The notes under the pieces were generated by a model. That model was not told the DNA's origin. It searched no databases and worked only from the letters and a program-made list of their open reading frames with translations. From Microbacterium terrae (GTDB lineage Bacteria > Actinomycetota > Actinomycetes > Actinomycetales > Microbacteriaceae): a DNA stretch of 64,000 bases. The stretch lies in NCBI RefSeq assembly GCF_017831975.1, contig NZ_JAFDSS010000001.1, positions 1,364,001-1,428,000 of the forward strand, read 5' to 3'. Shown here one piece after another: positions 52,820-61,833 of this stretch. Within the stretch, counting starts at the first letter, position 1; each line of letters opens with the position of its first letter. Made by a program: the position numbers and the translations under genes.

Positions 52820-54193
52820 TCAGAGCGCGTGCAGCGGTTTGCCCGCGAGCGCGAGGAAGGCCTCACCCAGGGCCTCGCTCTGTGTGGGATGTGCGTGGAT
52901 GAAAGGTGCGATGTCTTCGGGGTGGGCTTCCCAGACCACCGCGAGCTGCCCCTCGGTGATGAGCTCGCCGACGCGATCGCCGAGAAGGTGCACCCCGACG
53001 ACCGGGCCGTCCGCGACGCGCACCACCTTCACGGTGCCCGCGGTGCCGATGATCTCGCTCTTGCCGTTGCCGGCCAGGTTGTACTCGTACGCGGTGACGG
53101 CCTCGGCGCCGTGCGTCGCGACGGCCTGAGCCTCGGTGAGGCCGACGGATGCCACTTCGGGGCTGCTGTACGTCACGCGCGGGATCTGCGCGTCGGCGAC
53201 GACGACGGGGTGGAGTCCCGCGATCTCCTCGGCGACGAAGATGCCCTGCTGGAAGCCTCGGTGCGCGAGCTGGAGCCCGGCGACGATGTCGCCCGCGGCC
53301 CAGACGTGCTCGACGCCGGTGCGCAGGCGATCGTCGGTGACGACGAACCCGCGCTCGATCGCGACGCCCGCTTCCTCGAACCCCATGCCGGCGGTCGCCG
53401 GGCCGCGGCCGACCGCGACGAGGAGGTAGTCGGCCTCGAGGGTCGTGCCGTTCTCGAGCGTGACGGAGACCGCGTCGGCCGTCTGGGCCGCCGACTGGAA
53501 CCGCACGCCCAGGCTGTATCCGATCCCGCGGCGACGGAAGGCGCGCTCGAGGCCCTTCGACAGCGCGATGTCCTCATTGGGCACCAGGTGGTCGAGCGCC
53601 TCGATGATCGTGACGTCCGCTCCGAACGAGCGCCAGACGCTCGCGAACTCGACGCCGATCACGCCGCCGCCGAGGATGAGCACCGAGCGGGGCACCTCGT
53701 CGAGTTCGAGCGCCTGCTCGCTGGTGAGGATGCGGCCGCCGATCTCCAGACCCGGAAGGCTGCGGCTGTACGAGCCGGTGGCGAGCACGACGTCGGCGCC
53801 GCGATAGAGGTCGTCGCCGACACGCACCGCGGGACCGGCCTCGAGCCGCCCCTCGCCTGCGACGACGGTGATGCCCCGGGCCTTGACGAGCCCTTCGAGA
53901 CCTTTGTACTTCTTGGCGACGATCCCCTCGCGGTAAGCGCGGACGCCGGCGACGTCGATGCCGTCGAAGGTCGCGCGGATGCCGACGGATGCGGCATCCT
54001 TCGTCGCCTCTGCGACCTCGGCGGCATGCAGCAGCGCCTTGGTGGGGATGCACCCGCGATGCAGGCAGGTGCCGCCGACCTTGTCCTTCTCGATGATGGC
54101 GACGCTCTTGCCGAGCTCCGCAGCGCGCAGCGCCGCAGCGTAGCCGCCGCTGCCGCCGCCCAGGACGACGAGGTCGAAGGAGTGGTCCGTCAT
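52820..54193 (-). CDS. lpdA: Dihydrolipoyl dehydrogenase (E3)
   Basis: FAD enzyme that reoxidises the lipoyl groups of E2. The FAD motif is VVLGGGSGGYAAALRAA; the redox disulfide is GGTCLHRGCIPTKALL; the NAD fold starts at SVLILGGGVIGVEFASVW; the C-terminal catalytic histidine lies in FIHAHPTQSEALGEA. The length of 457 residues is normal. ATG 54193 overlaps the pepA stop by four bases. pepA-lpdA-sucB therefore form an operon that supplies E3 and E2 for AceE. Confidence 0.96.
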   Translation of the reverse strand: MTDHSFDLVVLGGGSGGYAAALRAAELGKSVAIIEKDKVGGTCLHRGCIPTKALLHAAEVAEATKDAASVGIRATFDGIDVAGVRAYREGIVAKKYKGLEGLVKARGITVVAGEGRLEAGPAVRVGDDLYRGADVVLATGSYSRSLPGLEIGGRILTSEQALELDEVPRSVLILGGGVIGVEFASVWRSFGADVTIIEALDHLVPNEDIALSKGLERAFRRRGIGYSLGVRFQSAAQTADAVSVTLENGTTLEADYLLVAVGRGPATAGMGFEEAGVAIERGFVVTDDRLRTGVEHVWAAGDIVAGLQLAHRGFQQGIFVAEEIAGLHPVVVADAQIPRVTYSSPEVASVGLTEAQAVATHGAEAVTAYEYNLAGNGKSEIIGTAGTVKVVRVADGPVVGVHLLGDRVGELITEGQLAVVWEAHPEDIAPFIHAHPTQSEALGEAFLALAGKPLHAL

Positions 54194-55668
54194 CGCGCAC
54201 CTCCCGGAGCGATCATGTCGATGAGGCTGCGCACGCTCGCGGCGGTCGCGCCCTTGTCGGTGTAGCCGTACGGAGCGCCCTTGTTCATGCCGGCTCCGGC
54301 GATGTCGAGGTGCACCCACGGGATGCGCGGAGCGTCGGCGGCTTCGCCGGTGCGCCCGACGAAGTGGCGGAGGAAGAGCCCGGCGAACAGCGCCCCGCCG
54401 GCGGGGTCGCCGATCTTCGCGTTCTGGAGGTCGGCGATCGGGGAGTCGAGTTCGTCGACCATGTGGTCGGGGAGCGGCAGGCGCCAGGCGGGCTCACCCG
54501 CGCCCTCCGCCGCCGCGAGGTACTCCGCGACGGCGTCATCGGCACCCATGACGCCGATGTGACGCGTGCCGAGCGCCACGGTGATCGCGCCGGTGAGCGT
54601 CGCGACGTCGACGAGGAGATCGGGATGCTCGCGACTGGCCGCGACCAGCCCGTCAGCCATCACCAGACGGCCTTCGGCGTCGGTGTTGAGCACCTCGACG
54701 CTCGTGCCGTCGAGCGTGCGCAGCACATCGCCGGGTCGGATGGCGCTGCCGGAGGGCATGTTGTCGGCGAGGCAGAGCCAGGCACTCACCTTGACCGGCG
54801 CGCCGACGGCTGCGGCCGCGCGCACCACGGCGAGTGCCACTGCAGCACCGCACATGTCGTACTTCATTCCGACCATCGACGACGCCGGCTTCAGCGAGAG
54901 CCCGCCCGTGTCGAAGGTGATGCCCTTGCCGACGACGGCGACATGGCGCTCGGCGTCGGCGGGGGAGTACTCGAGGCGCACGAGTCGGGGCGGGCGGGCG
55001 GATCCCTGACCGACGCCGAGGATGCCGCCGTAGCCGCCCTCCGCGAGCGCCGTCTCGTCGAGGATCTCGACGGTGACGGGCAGGTCGACGACGGACTCGA
55101 CCGCGCGTGCGGCGAGGTCGGCGGGACCGAGCCATTCGGCCGGGACCGCCACGAGGTCCTTGACGAGCGCGACCGCGTCGGCGACGACACGCGCGCGGGT
55201 GAGCGCCGTCTCGTCGGCGTCTGCGCTGCCGTGCACGACGAACGTTCCGGCGCGCGACTTGGGCGCCTCCGACTTGTAGCCGTCGAACCGGTAGCCGCCC
55301 AGCGCTGCACCCTCGGCGATCGCGGGCCAGAGCGCGGCATCCGCCGCCGGTGCCGCCACCGCGATCGTGGGGAACCCGACGAGGGTGCGCGCGGCTGCGC
55401 CGACGGCATCGCGCAGGCCCGCCGCGGTGGGGGCTGCACCGGTGCCGACGACTGCGAGCGGCCGATCGGTGCTCTCCGGGGCGTAGACCCGCTGCATCGA
55501 TCCGGCGGCGCCGGTGAAGCCGGTCGCCTCGAGCGATGCGCGCACTCCGGGCCAGTCGGCCAGGACCTCAGCGACGCCGTCGTCGAGCGGAGGGAGGGCG
55601 AGGAGGATCGCGTCGGCGTCGGACTCTCGGACAGGGGATGTGCGGTATTCGAGGTCGGGAAGCGACAT
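54190..55668 (-). CDS. pepA: Leucyl aminopeptidase (M17)
   Basis: Cytosolic two-metal aminopeptidase that trims N-terminal residues. The metal-binding and catalytic region shows VVGKGITFDTGGLSLKP and NTDAEGRLVMADGL, the family signature. 492 residues from ATG 55668 (MSLPDLEYR), chosen because GGAG and a TAGGAT element fit it; ATG 55677 adds three residues. The first gene of pepA-lpdA-sucB. It is divergent from the PAC2 gene. Confidence 0.95.
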   Translation of the reverse strand: MSLPDLEYRTSPVRESDADAILLALPPLDDGVAEVLADWPGVRASLEATGFTGAAGSMQRVYAPESTDRPLAVVGTGAAPTAAGLRDAVGAAARTLVGFPTIAVAAPAADAALWPAIAEGAALGGYRFDGYKSEAPKSRAGTFVVHGSADADETALTRARVVADAVALVKDLVAVPAEWLGPADLAARAVESVVDLPVTVEILDETALAEGGYGGILGVGQGSARPPRLVRLEYSPADAERHVAVVGKGITFDTGGLSLKPASSMVGMKYDMCGAAVALAVVRAAAAVGAPVKVSAWLCLADNMPSGSAIRPGDVLRTLDGTSVEVLNTDAEGRLVMADGLVAASREHPDLLVDVATLTGAITVALGTRHIGVMGADDAVAEYLAAAEGAGEPAWRLPLPDHMVDELDSPIADLQNAKIGDPAGGALFAGLFLRHFVGRTGEAADAPRIPWVHLDIAGAGMNKGAPYGYTDKGATAASVRSLIDMIAPGGAR

Positions 55669-55675
55669 GTGCTCC

Positions 55676-55681
55676 ATCCTA
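55676..55681 (-). promoter_or_regulatory. -10 element of pepA (TAGGAT)
   Basis: TAGGAT on the minus strand with a seven-base gap to ATG 55668. It overlaps the alternative ATG 55677, which would therefore not be in the transcript. Confidence 0.42.
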
Positions 55682-55741
55682 GGTACCCGCGTTGTTCGCT
55701 CTGAGCGAGACAGGGTCGGATCCTCGAGGGGCGGCGACTCG

Positions 55742-55747
55742 TAGCAT
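55742..55747 (+). promoter_or_regulatory. Leaderless -10 element of the PAC2 gene (TAGCAT)
   Basis: TAGCAT ends six bases before ATG 55754. Confidence 0.52.
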
Positions 55748-55753
55748 GGGAGC

Positions 55754-56674
55754 ATGCCCATCTCCGGCCAGCTGTACGAACGAGCCGCCTCGGCGCCGCC
55801 GATCCCGCGCGGCCTGCCGCTCGTGATCGCTCTGACCGGGTTCACCGATGCCGGCAGCGCCGTGAGCCAGATCGTCGACTATCTGCGCGACGACCTCGAT
55901 CCCACCCCGGTCGCCGTCTTCGCGAACGATGTGCTGCTCGACTACCGGGCGCGCCGCCCGATCGTGTCGTTCGAAGAGGATCACCTCACCGACTACCGGC
56001 CGCCGCGCCTCGAACTGTCGTTCGCGCACGACTCGCTCGGCCAGCCGTTCCTCGCCCTCACCGGGTACGAGCCGGACTTCGCGTGGGACGGGTTCTCGGC
56101 AGCAGTGCTCGAACTCGCCGAGCTCTACGCGGTGAGCACCGTCACCTGGGTGCATGCGATCCCGATGCCGGTGCCGCACACCCGCCCGATCGGCACCACC
56201 GTCAGCGGCACGCGGAACGACCTGACAGCCGCGCACTCGGTGTGGAAGCCGCACACCCAGGTTCCCTCGACCGCCGGGCACCTGCTCGAATACCGCTTCG
56301 CCGCGTCGGGCGCGCTCGTCGCCGGATTCGTGCTGCTCATCCCGCACTATCTGGCCGATACGGAGTACCCGGCGGCTGCGCTGGCCGCGCTCGACAGCAT
56401 CGCGGTCGCCACGGGCCTGGTGTTCTCGGGCGACGATCTGCGCGACGAGAACCGCGACTACCTCGAGAAGGTCGGCGAGCAGGTCGCGGGCAGCGATGAG
56501 CTTTCGCAGATGGTGCACGGCCTGGAGGAGCGCTACGACTCCTACATGGCCGGCTCCACGCAGGCCACCGCGATGGTGCACACCGGCGATCTGCCGAGCG
56601 CGGACGAGCTCGCCGCCGAGCTGGAGCGTTTCCTCGCATCGCATCCCGGCGACGAGGACAAGCGCGGCGTCTGA
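55754..56674 (+). CDS. PAC2 family protein (proteasome assembly chaperone-like)
   Basis: A 306-residue protein of the PAC2 family, related to eukaryotic proteasome assembly chaperones and widely kept in actinobacteria, including those without a proteasome. Recognised from PLVIALTGFTDAGSAVSQIVDYL and VTWVHAIPMPVPHTRPIGTT. A role in protein quality control is possible but not shown. No membrane segment. It may be transcribed from a leaderless start and ends 221 bases before sigA, with a 9-base hairpin (56712-56751) as a possible terminator. Confidence 0.87.
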   Translation: MPISGQLYERAASAPPIPRGLPLVIALTGFTDAGSAVSQIVDYLRDDLDPTPVAVFANDVLLDYRARRPIVSFEEDHLTDYRPPRLELSFAHDSLGQPFLALTGYEPDFAWDGFSAAVLELAELYAVSTVTWVHAIPMPVPHTRPIGTTVSGTRNDLTAAHSVWKPHTQVPSTAGHLLEYRFAASGALVAGFVLLIPHYLADTEYPAAALAALDSIAVATGLVFSGDDLRDENRDYLEKVGEQVAGSDELSQMVHGLEERYDSYMAGSTQATAMVHTGDLPSADELAAELERFLASHPGDEDKRGV

Positions 56675-56894
56675 CGGAATTCGCGCCGCCCCGCCGGTGT
56701 TGACACAGGGGTGCGGCGCGTCGCAGCGGCTCGTTCCGATGCCGCGCCGCAGGTATGAGAGAATAGACACTCTGACCCGTTGTCAAACCGTTCTCCGCGT
56801 GCATCACGCGAGTCCGGGGACTTGACAAGGGTCATACTAGTGTCCGAAGACGACCGGGGGCGTGCGCCAGCCGACCCTCGGTGAAAGGCTCACC
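56675..56894 (+). promoter_or_regulatory. Upstream region of sigA
   Basis: A 220-base region with a GC hairpin (TGCGGCGCG / CGCGCCGCA at 56712-56720 and 56743-56751), TTGACA at 56700-56705 and 56823-56828, and an inverted TTGTCAA/TTGACAA pair (56780-56786 and 56823-56829). No TTGACA has a well-spaced -10, so I cannot name the promoter. AAAGG at 56884-56888 is the ribosome binding site. Confidence 0.35.
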
Positions 56895-58223
56895 GTGACT
56901 CCAGCCACGAAAACCACCGCTCGGTCGAAGGCGGCGAAGGACACCGACGTCGACGAGACCACCCCCGCGAAGCCGGCCGCCAAGGCCGCCGCGACCAAGA
57001 CCGCCGCCAAGGCCCCGGCCAAGAAGGCCCCCGCCAAGGCGACGCGCGCCAAGACGTCGAAGAAGGCCGACGACGAGCTCGAAGACGACGTCGAGATCGA
57101 AGACGACGCCGACCTCGATGAGACCGCGGCCGAAGACGCCCCCTCTGCGACCAAGCCGGGCGACAAGGCCGGCGAAGACGCGGGCGACGACGAGGACGAC
57201 GAGGAGAGCACCAAGCCGGCGTTCACCGAGCCGCTTCCCACGGGCGCGATCGTCATCTCGTCGAACGACGACGAGGACGTCCCGGTCTACTCGACCCAGA
57301 TCACCGGCGCCACCGCCGACCCGGTCAAGGACTATCTGAAGCAGATCGGCAAGGTGCCGCTGCTCAACGCGGCCGAAGAGGTCGAACTGGCGATGCGCAT
57401 CGAGGCGGGTCTGTTCGCCGAGGAGAAGCTGTCGCACATGTCTGCTGCCGAGAAGACCTCGCAGCTCGGCCTCGACCTGCAGTGGGTCGCCCGTGACGGA
57501 CAGCGTGCGAAGAGCCACCTGCTCGGCGCGAACCTGCGTCTGGTCGTCTCGCTCGCCAAGCGCTACACCGGTCGCGGCATGCAGTTCCTGGACCTCATCC
57601 AGGAGGGCAACCTCGGCCTCATCCGCGCGGTCGAGAAGTTCGACTACACCAAGGGCTTCAAGTTCTCGACCTACGCGACGTGGTGGATCCGCCAGGCGAT
57701 CACCCGTGCGATGGCCGACCAGGCCCGCACGATCCGCATCCCGGTGCACATGGTCGAGGTCATCAACAAGCTCGCCCGCGTCCAGCGCCAGATGCTGCAG
57801 GACCTCGGCCGCGAGCCCACGCCCGAAGAGCTGAGCCGTGAGCTCGACATGACCCCCGAGAAGGTCATCGAGGTGCAGAAGTACGGGCGCGAGCCCATCT
57901 CGCTGCACACGCCCCTCGGCGAAGACGGCGACAGCGAGTTCGGCGACCTCATCGAGGACACCGAGGCGGTCGTCCCGGCCGACGCGGTCGGCTTCACGAT
58001 GCTCCAGCGTCAGCTCGAGTCGCTCCTCGACTCGCTCAGCGAGCGTGAGGCGGGCGTGATCCGCATGCGCTTCGGCCTCGGCGACGGCCAGCCCAAGACG
58101 CTCGACCAGATCGGCGACACCTTCGGCGTCACGCGCGAGCGGATCCGTCAGATCGAGTCGAAGACCATGGCGAAGCTGCGTCACCCGAGCCGCTCGCAGT
58201 CGCTGCGGGACTACCTCGAGTGA
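56895..58223 (+). CDS. sigA: Principal RNA polymerase sigma factor
   Basis: Housekeeping sigma-70 factor of the RpoD/HrdB/SigA type. The first 130 residues are low-complexity, Lys/Ala-rich then acidic, as in other actinobacterial principal sigma factors. Region 1.2 begins [16 protein letters not shown]; region 2 is [21 protein letters not shown] with [20 protein letters not shown]; region 4 has the helix-turn-helix [20 protein letters not shown]. Length 442 residues from GTG 56895. It overlaps the CofE-like gene by four bases (GTGA). Confidence 0.97.
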   Translation: MTPATKTTARSKAAKDTDVDETTPAKPAAKAAATKTAAKAPAKKAPAKATRAKTSKKADDELEDDVEIEDDADLDETAAEDAPSATKPGDKAGEDAGDDEDDEESTKPAFTEPLPTGAIVISSNDDEDVPVYSTQITGATADPVKDYLKQIGKVPLLNAAEEVELAMRIEAGLFAEEKLSHMSAAEKTSQLGLDLQWVARDGQRAKSHLLGANLRLVVSLAKRYTGRGMQFLDLIQEGNLGLIRAVEKFDYTKGFKFSTYATWWIRQAITRAMADQARTIRIPVHMVEVINKLARVQRQMLQDLGREPTPEELSRELDMTPEKVIEVQKYGREPISLHTPLGEDGDSEFGDLIEDTEAVVPADAVGFTMLQRQLESLLDSLSEREAGVIRMRFGLGDGQPKTLDQIGDTFGVTRERIRQIESKTMAKLRHPSRSQSLRDYLE

Positions 58224-58915
58224 GCGAGGCGAACGCAGGCAAGGCGCTCACCGTCCAGATCGAGGGATCCTCGTTCGCCCGCATCCCGATCCGCACGCGT
58301 GTCGTGATGCCGGGCGACGACCTCGACGGATTCATCCGGGAGTACGCCGCCGACCTCGTGCGCGACGGCGACCTGCTGTTCGTGACCGAGAAGATCGTGG
58401 CGATCACCCAGGGCCGTTCGTACCTCGTCGAAGACATCGCACCGCGCCGCCTCGCCCTGTTCCTCTCGAAGTACGTGACCCGCACGCCGTACGGCATCGG
58501 ACTCGGCATGCCCGAGACGATGGAGATGGCGCTGCGCGAGTGCGGCACACCGCGGATCCTGTTCGCTGCCGCCGTCTCGGCGGTGACGAAGCTCTTCGGC
58601 CGCAAGGGCGACTTCTACCGCATCGCGGGCGACAAGGCGCGTGCCATCGACGGGCCCACGAGCGGCACCATCCCGCCGTACAACAAGGCGGTCGTGCTCG
58701 GCCCCGAGCGTCCGCGCGAAGTCGCGGCGCACCTCAAGTCGCTCCTGCGCGGCGTCCCCGAGGTGGCGGTCGTCGACATCAACGACCTCGGCGGGAACAT
58801 CCTCGGCTCGACGCTCGACAAGGCAGCCGAGAAGCGCCTGGTCACGATCCTGAGCGACAATCCGCTGGGCCAGGGCCACCAGTCGACGCCGCTCGGCATC
58901 GTCCGCCGGGCCTGA
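58220..58915 (+). CDS. CofE-like F420-0:gamma-glutamyl ligase family protein
   Basis: A 231-residue protein of the coenzyme F420-0:L-glutamate ligase (CofE) fold. Recognised from [20 protein letters not shown] and [14 protein letters not shown], with ligase-like [18 protein letters not shown] at the end. The true CofE adds glutamates to the F420 side chain. Its coupling to sigA (four-base overlap) is odd, and no other F420 genes lie here, so it may have another substrate. A terminator follows. Confidence 0.82.
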   Translation: MSEANAGKALTVQIEGSSFARIPIRTRVVMPGDDLDGFIREYAADLVRDGDLLFVTEKIVAITQGRSYLVEDIAPRRLALFLSKYVTRTPYGIGLGMPETMEMALRECGTPRILFAAAVSAVTKLFGRKGDFYRIAGDKARAIDGPTSGTIPPYNKAVVLGPERPREVAAHLKSLLRGVPEVAVVDINDLGGNILGSTLDKAAEKRLVTILSDNPLGQGHQSTPLGIVRRA

Positions 58916-58925
58916 CCTCGACTCA

Positions 58926-58968
58926 GCGAAACGGCGCGGCCACCCTCAGGGGTGCCGCGCCGTTTCGC
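58926..58968. terminator. Bidirectional terminator after the CofE-like gene
   Basis: A perfect 15-base stem (GCGAAACGGCGCGGC / GCCGCGCCGTTTCGC) with a 13-base loop, lying between converging genes. Confidence 0.87.
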
Positions 58969-58981
58969 ATTCCTGCGCGCG

Positions 58982-60004
58982 TCAGAATCCGATCGCCGCG
59001 CGATAGCGCGGCTTGTGACCGGTGCGGATGCCGGTGACGCTGGGCTTGTTCTCGTACACGCCCGCGCCCCAGTTGCCCTCCACGAGCACGGGTCCGTCGG
59101 GGGTCACCACGATGTCCCAGCCGACGTACTGCACCTGCGGCACCACGCGGGCCACCTCGTCGACGAAGGCGATGACCTCGTCGATCATCGGCAGCTGGAA
59201 GTCGCCGATGACGAAGCCGCTGTCGGGGTGCTTCTCGTGCACGTGGCCGTGGGAGTCGTAGCCGGGGCCGACGGCGTGGCCGCGCTCGTCGAGCATCGTG
59301 TAGAACCCGCCAAACGTCATCTGATCGCTCACGGCGCCGCGTCCGAACTTCTGCGCCATCGCCAGGATGTGCGTCTTCCGCCCGTCGAAGAACGCGGTCA
59401 CGCGGGTCGTGTTCACGGTGCCCGGGCAGACCGCCGCGAGATCGGCGTGCTGCCGGATGACCTCTTCGATGAGGAGCTCGCCTCGCGCGAGAAGGCCCGT
59501 GTGGAACTCGGTCCAGTCCGTGATCTCGGCGGCGTGGTAGCGGTGCACGCCGGTGCCGGCCTGGCCGACCGGCTCCTTGGTGACGATCGTGCCGTGACTC
59601 TCGGTGAACGCGCGCACGGCGTCGGCGTTGCCCGCCTCGACGATCATCCAGTCGCGCCGCAGCAGATCGCTGAACCGACGGTCGAACTCGACCTTGTCCT
59701 GGAAGATGTGGCGGAAGTCGGGGTGGTCGTACTTCTGCGAGATCTCGTTCGACACCGGATGGGTCATGTACGTCGCGCGCTCAGCCTTGTTGAGGATCGC
59801 GAAGTCGTAGTCGACGTAGTCCTGGAATCCGACCTGGCGGAATCCGGCCGACCAGAGCATGTCGACGGCGACGGCCGGGGTCCACTTGTCGTGGTCGCGC
59901 GCCGCCTCACGAGCGCGGTCCACCACCGATCCCAGATCGATGCGGCGGACACGCCAGGCGAGATAGCGAAGGCGGGGACCAAGGCGGAAGCCCTGAGAAG
60001 ACAT
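58982..60004 (-). CDS. Sugar-transfer-associated ATP-grasp protein
   Basis: A 340-residue ATP-grasp enzyme, of the type named sugar-transfer associated. The nucleotide loop is TKEPVGQAGTGVHRY, and the metal-binding end is WDIVVTPDGPVLVEGNWGAG with glutamate and asparagine. ATP-grasp enzymes join a carboxylate to an amine or thiol through an acyl phosphate; the substrates are unknown. The start MSSQGFRLGP at 60004 is used although the frame is open beyond. It is 45 bases from, and divergent to, the split racemase genes, so the two units may share control and pathway. Confidence 0.82.
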   Translation of the reverse strand: MSSQGFRLGPRLRYLAWRVRRIDLGSVVDRAREAARDHDKWTPAVAVDMLWSAGFRQVGFQDYVDYDFAILNKAERATYMTHPVSNEISQKYDHPDFRHIFQDKVEFDRRFSDLLRRDWMIVEAGNADAVRAFTESHGTIVTKEPVGQAGTGVHRYHAAEITDWTEFHTGLLARGELLIEEVIRQHADLAAVCPGTVNTTRVTAFFDGRKTHILAMAQKFGRGAVSDQMTFGGFYTMLDERGHAVGPGYDSHGHVHEKHPDSGFVIGDFQLPMIDEVIAFVDEVARVVPQVQYVGWDIVVTPDGPVLVEGNWGAGVYENKPSVTGIRTGHKPRYRAAIGF

Positions 60005-60037
60005 GCGTGCTCCGGGATCGGGATCGGGGGACCCCGA

Positions 60038-60043
60038 TAGTCT
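60038..60043 (+). promoter_or_regulatory. Leaderless -10 element of the racemase pair (TAGTCT)
   Basis: TAGTCT ends six bases before GTG 60050. Both racemase genes would be made from this one transcript. Confidence 0.5.
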
Positions 60044-60049
60044 AGAGGC

Positions 60050-60781
60050 GTGAGTTCCTCGATCCCTGGGCGCGACGCGTCGGCGCCGGGATCGGAGCCG
60101 CGGAGCACCCCGATCGCCCGTGTGTCGCGGACGGCGCTGACCGCGAACCTCCGCATGGCGCAGCGGCGAAGCATCCGCGCCTTCGCGCCGTCGCTGCTCG
60201 ACGCGGATGCGTGGGGGCACGGCGCCGGTCTCGTGCAGGAGGTCCTCGACTCGGCCTCGATCCCGCCGGCGGACGCGGCGGGAGCGCGGGACCTCTCCAC
60301 GACCGCAGCTGACCGCGGCGCGCCGACCCCCGCTCCTGACACGCTGACGGCGTCGATGCTGTTCGGGATGCCGGCAAGCGGCGCGACACCGGCCCTCCGG
60401 CTGAGCGGCTCGGTGCTGTCCGTCAAAGCCCTCCGCGCCGGCGAGGGCGTCTCGTACGGCTTCCTGCACCGGGCCGACCGCGACACGCGGGTCGCCCTCG
60501 TGACCGGTGGCTACGCGCAGGGCATCTTCCGCGAGCTCGGCGGCAGGGTCGAGGTCGCGATCGCGGGGGAGCGGCATCCGATCATCGGGCGTGTCGCGAT
60601 GGATGTCTGCGTCGTCGACGTCGGCGAAGCGGCGGTCGCGCGCGGTGACGAGGTGCTGTTCCTCGGAGACCCTGCGCAGGGCGAGCCCGCGCTCGACGAC
60701 TGGGTGCTGGCGACCGGTCTCGACCCCGCCGAGCTCATCACCGCCGTCGGCCTGCGCTGCATCCGCGAGGCGGCGCCATGA
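60050..60781 (+). CDS. Alanine racemase C-terminal-domain protein, barrel largely lost
   Basis: A 243-residue protein. Residues 115-243 form an alanine racemase C-terminal domain with the catalytic tyrosine in GEGVSYGFLH (Y136), TGGYAQGIFR and IIGRVAMDVCVVDVG. The N-terminal TIM barrel is nearly gone: residues 20-62 resemble its first strand and helix, but the PLP lysine of the usual VVKADAYGHG is missing (LLDADAWGHG), and residues 65-100 are a Pro/Ala-rich linker. It cannot bind PLP alone. Its ATGA stop overlaps the next gene, which has the complementary defects. Confidence 0.85.
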   Translation: MSSSIPGRDASAPGSEPRSTPIARVSRTALTANLRMAQRRSIRAFAPSLLDADAWGHGAGLVQEVLDSASIPPADAAGARDLSTTAADRGAPTPAPDTLTASMLFGMPASGATPALRLSGSVLSVKALRAGEGVSYGFLHRADRDTRVALVTGGYAQGIFRELGGRVEVAIAGERHPIIGRVAMDVCVVDVGEAAVARGDEVLFLGDPAQGEPALDDWVLATGLDPAELITAVGLRCIREAAP

Positions 60782-61830
60782 CCACGCGAATGCACGTGGA
60801 CCTCGACGCCCTCCGAACGAACATCGCGCGCGTGCGGGAGACCGTCGCCCCTGCGCAGCTGATGATCGTCGTCAAGGACGACGCGTACGGCCACGGACTC
60901 GAGGCTGTCGCGCGCACCGCCGCCACCGCCGGGGTGACCTGGTTCGGGGCCTTCGACGTGCGCACCGGATCGGCCGTGCGCGCGGCTGTCGGCCCGGTGC
61001 CCCGCATCTTCGCCTGGATCGCGGCGTCGCGATCCGAACTCGATGAGGCCATCGCGGCCGACCTCGACCTGGGGATCGGCGACAGCGATCTGCTGGAGGA
61101 GCTCGCCGTGGCTGCTCAGCACGCCGCGGTCGTCGCCCGCGTGCACCTGAAGATCGACACCGGCCTGCATCGCAACGGGGTCCGCCCCGAGCACTGGTCG
61201 GCGTTCGTCGACCGCGCCGCCGCGCTGGAGACCGGGGGACTGATCGAGGTCGTCGGCGTGTGGAGCCACATCGCGGAAGCGTCCGACGCCGAGGACGACG
61301 AGGCGCGCGTCGCGTTCGAGCACGCCGTCGCCGTCGCCCGGGCCGCGGGCCTCCGGCCGCGCGTGCGCCACCTCGCCGCCAGCGCCGCGTCGTTCGCCCG
61401 GCCCGAGTTCCGCTACGACATGGTCCGCGTCGGCGCGTTCTGCTACGGCATCCGTTCGGCGGGCGGCCCGTCGGCATCCGACCTCGGCGTCACGCCGATC
61501 GCGCGACTGGATGCAGCAGTCACCGCCGTGCGCGGCGACGACGTGCACATCGCGCTCGGCGGGCTCCAGGGCCTTCCGACCGCGCTGCGCGGCCGCGGTG
61601 CCGTCGTCGGCACACCGGCGGGTGCACGGGAGCTGCGGCTCGTCGGGCTGCACGAATCCATCGTGGCGTCCTGGCCGGGCGCGCAGAACGGCGACGCCGT
61701 GACCGTCTACGGTCCCGGCGTCGCCGGAGAAGTGTCAGCCACCGATCTGGCCGAGCTCATCGGCACGATCGGCGAGGAGATCGCGGTACGCGTGTCACCT
61801 CTGATCCCGCGCACCTACGCGGGAGAGTGA
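60778..61830 (+). CDS. alr-like: Alanine racemase barrel protein lacking the catalytic tyrosine
   Basis: A 350-residue PLP-dependent racemase of the alanine racemase family. The barrel is complete: MHVDLDALRTNI, PLP lysine K33 in VVKDDAYGHG, KIDTGLHRNG, GVWSHIAEA, HLAASAAS and MVRVGAFCYGI. The C-terminal domain (from about 240) is degenerate: no SYG/GYG tyrosine and no MDMxxVD, only ALRGRGAVVG and the end IPRTY. The missing tyrosine is supplied by the preceding, overlapping gene, which suggests a two-subunit enzyme. Substrate could be alanine or another amino acid of the peptidoglycan. It ends four bases before the small zinc gene on the other strand. Confidence 0.85.
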   Translation: MTTRMHVDLDALRTNIARVRETVAPAQLMIVVKDDAYGHGLEAVARTAATAGVTWFGAFDVRTGSAVRAAVGPVPRIFAWIAASRSELDEAIAADLDLGIGDSDLLEELAVAAQHAAVVARVHLKIDTGLHRNGVRPEHWSAFVDRAAALETGGLIEVVGVWSHIAEASDAEDDEARVAFEHAVAVARAAGLRPRVRHLAASAASFARPEFRYDMVRVGAFCYGIRSAGGPSASDLGVTPIARLDAAVTAVRGDDVHIALGGLQGLPTALRGRGAVVGTPAGARELRLVGLHESIVASWPGAQNGDAVTVYGPGVAGEVSATDLAELIGTIGEEIAVRVSPLIPRTYAGE

Positions 61831-61833
61831 GAG

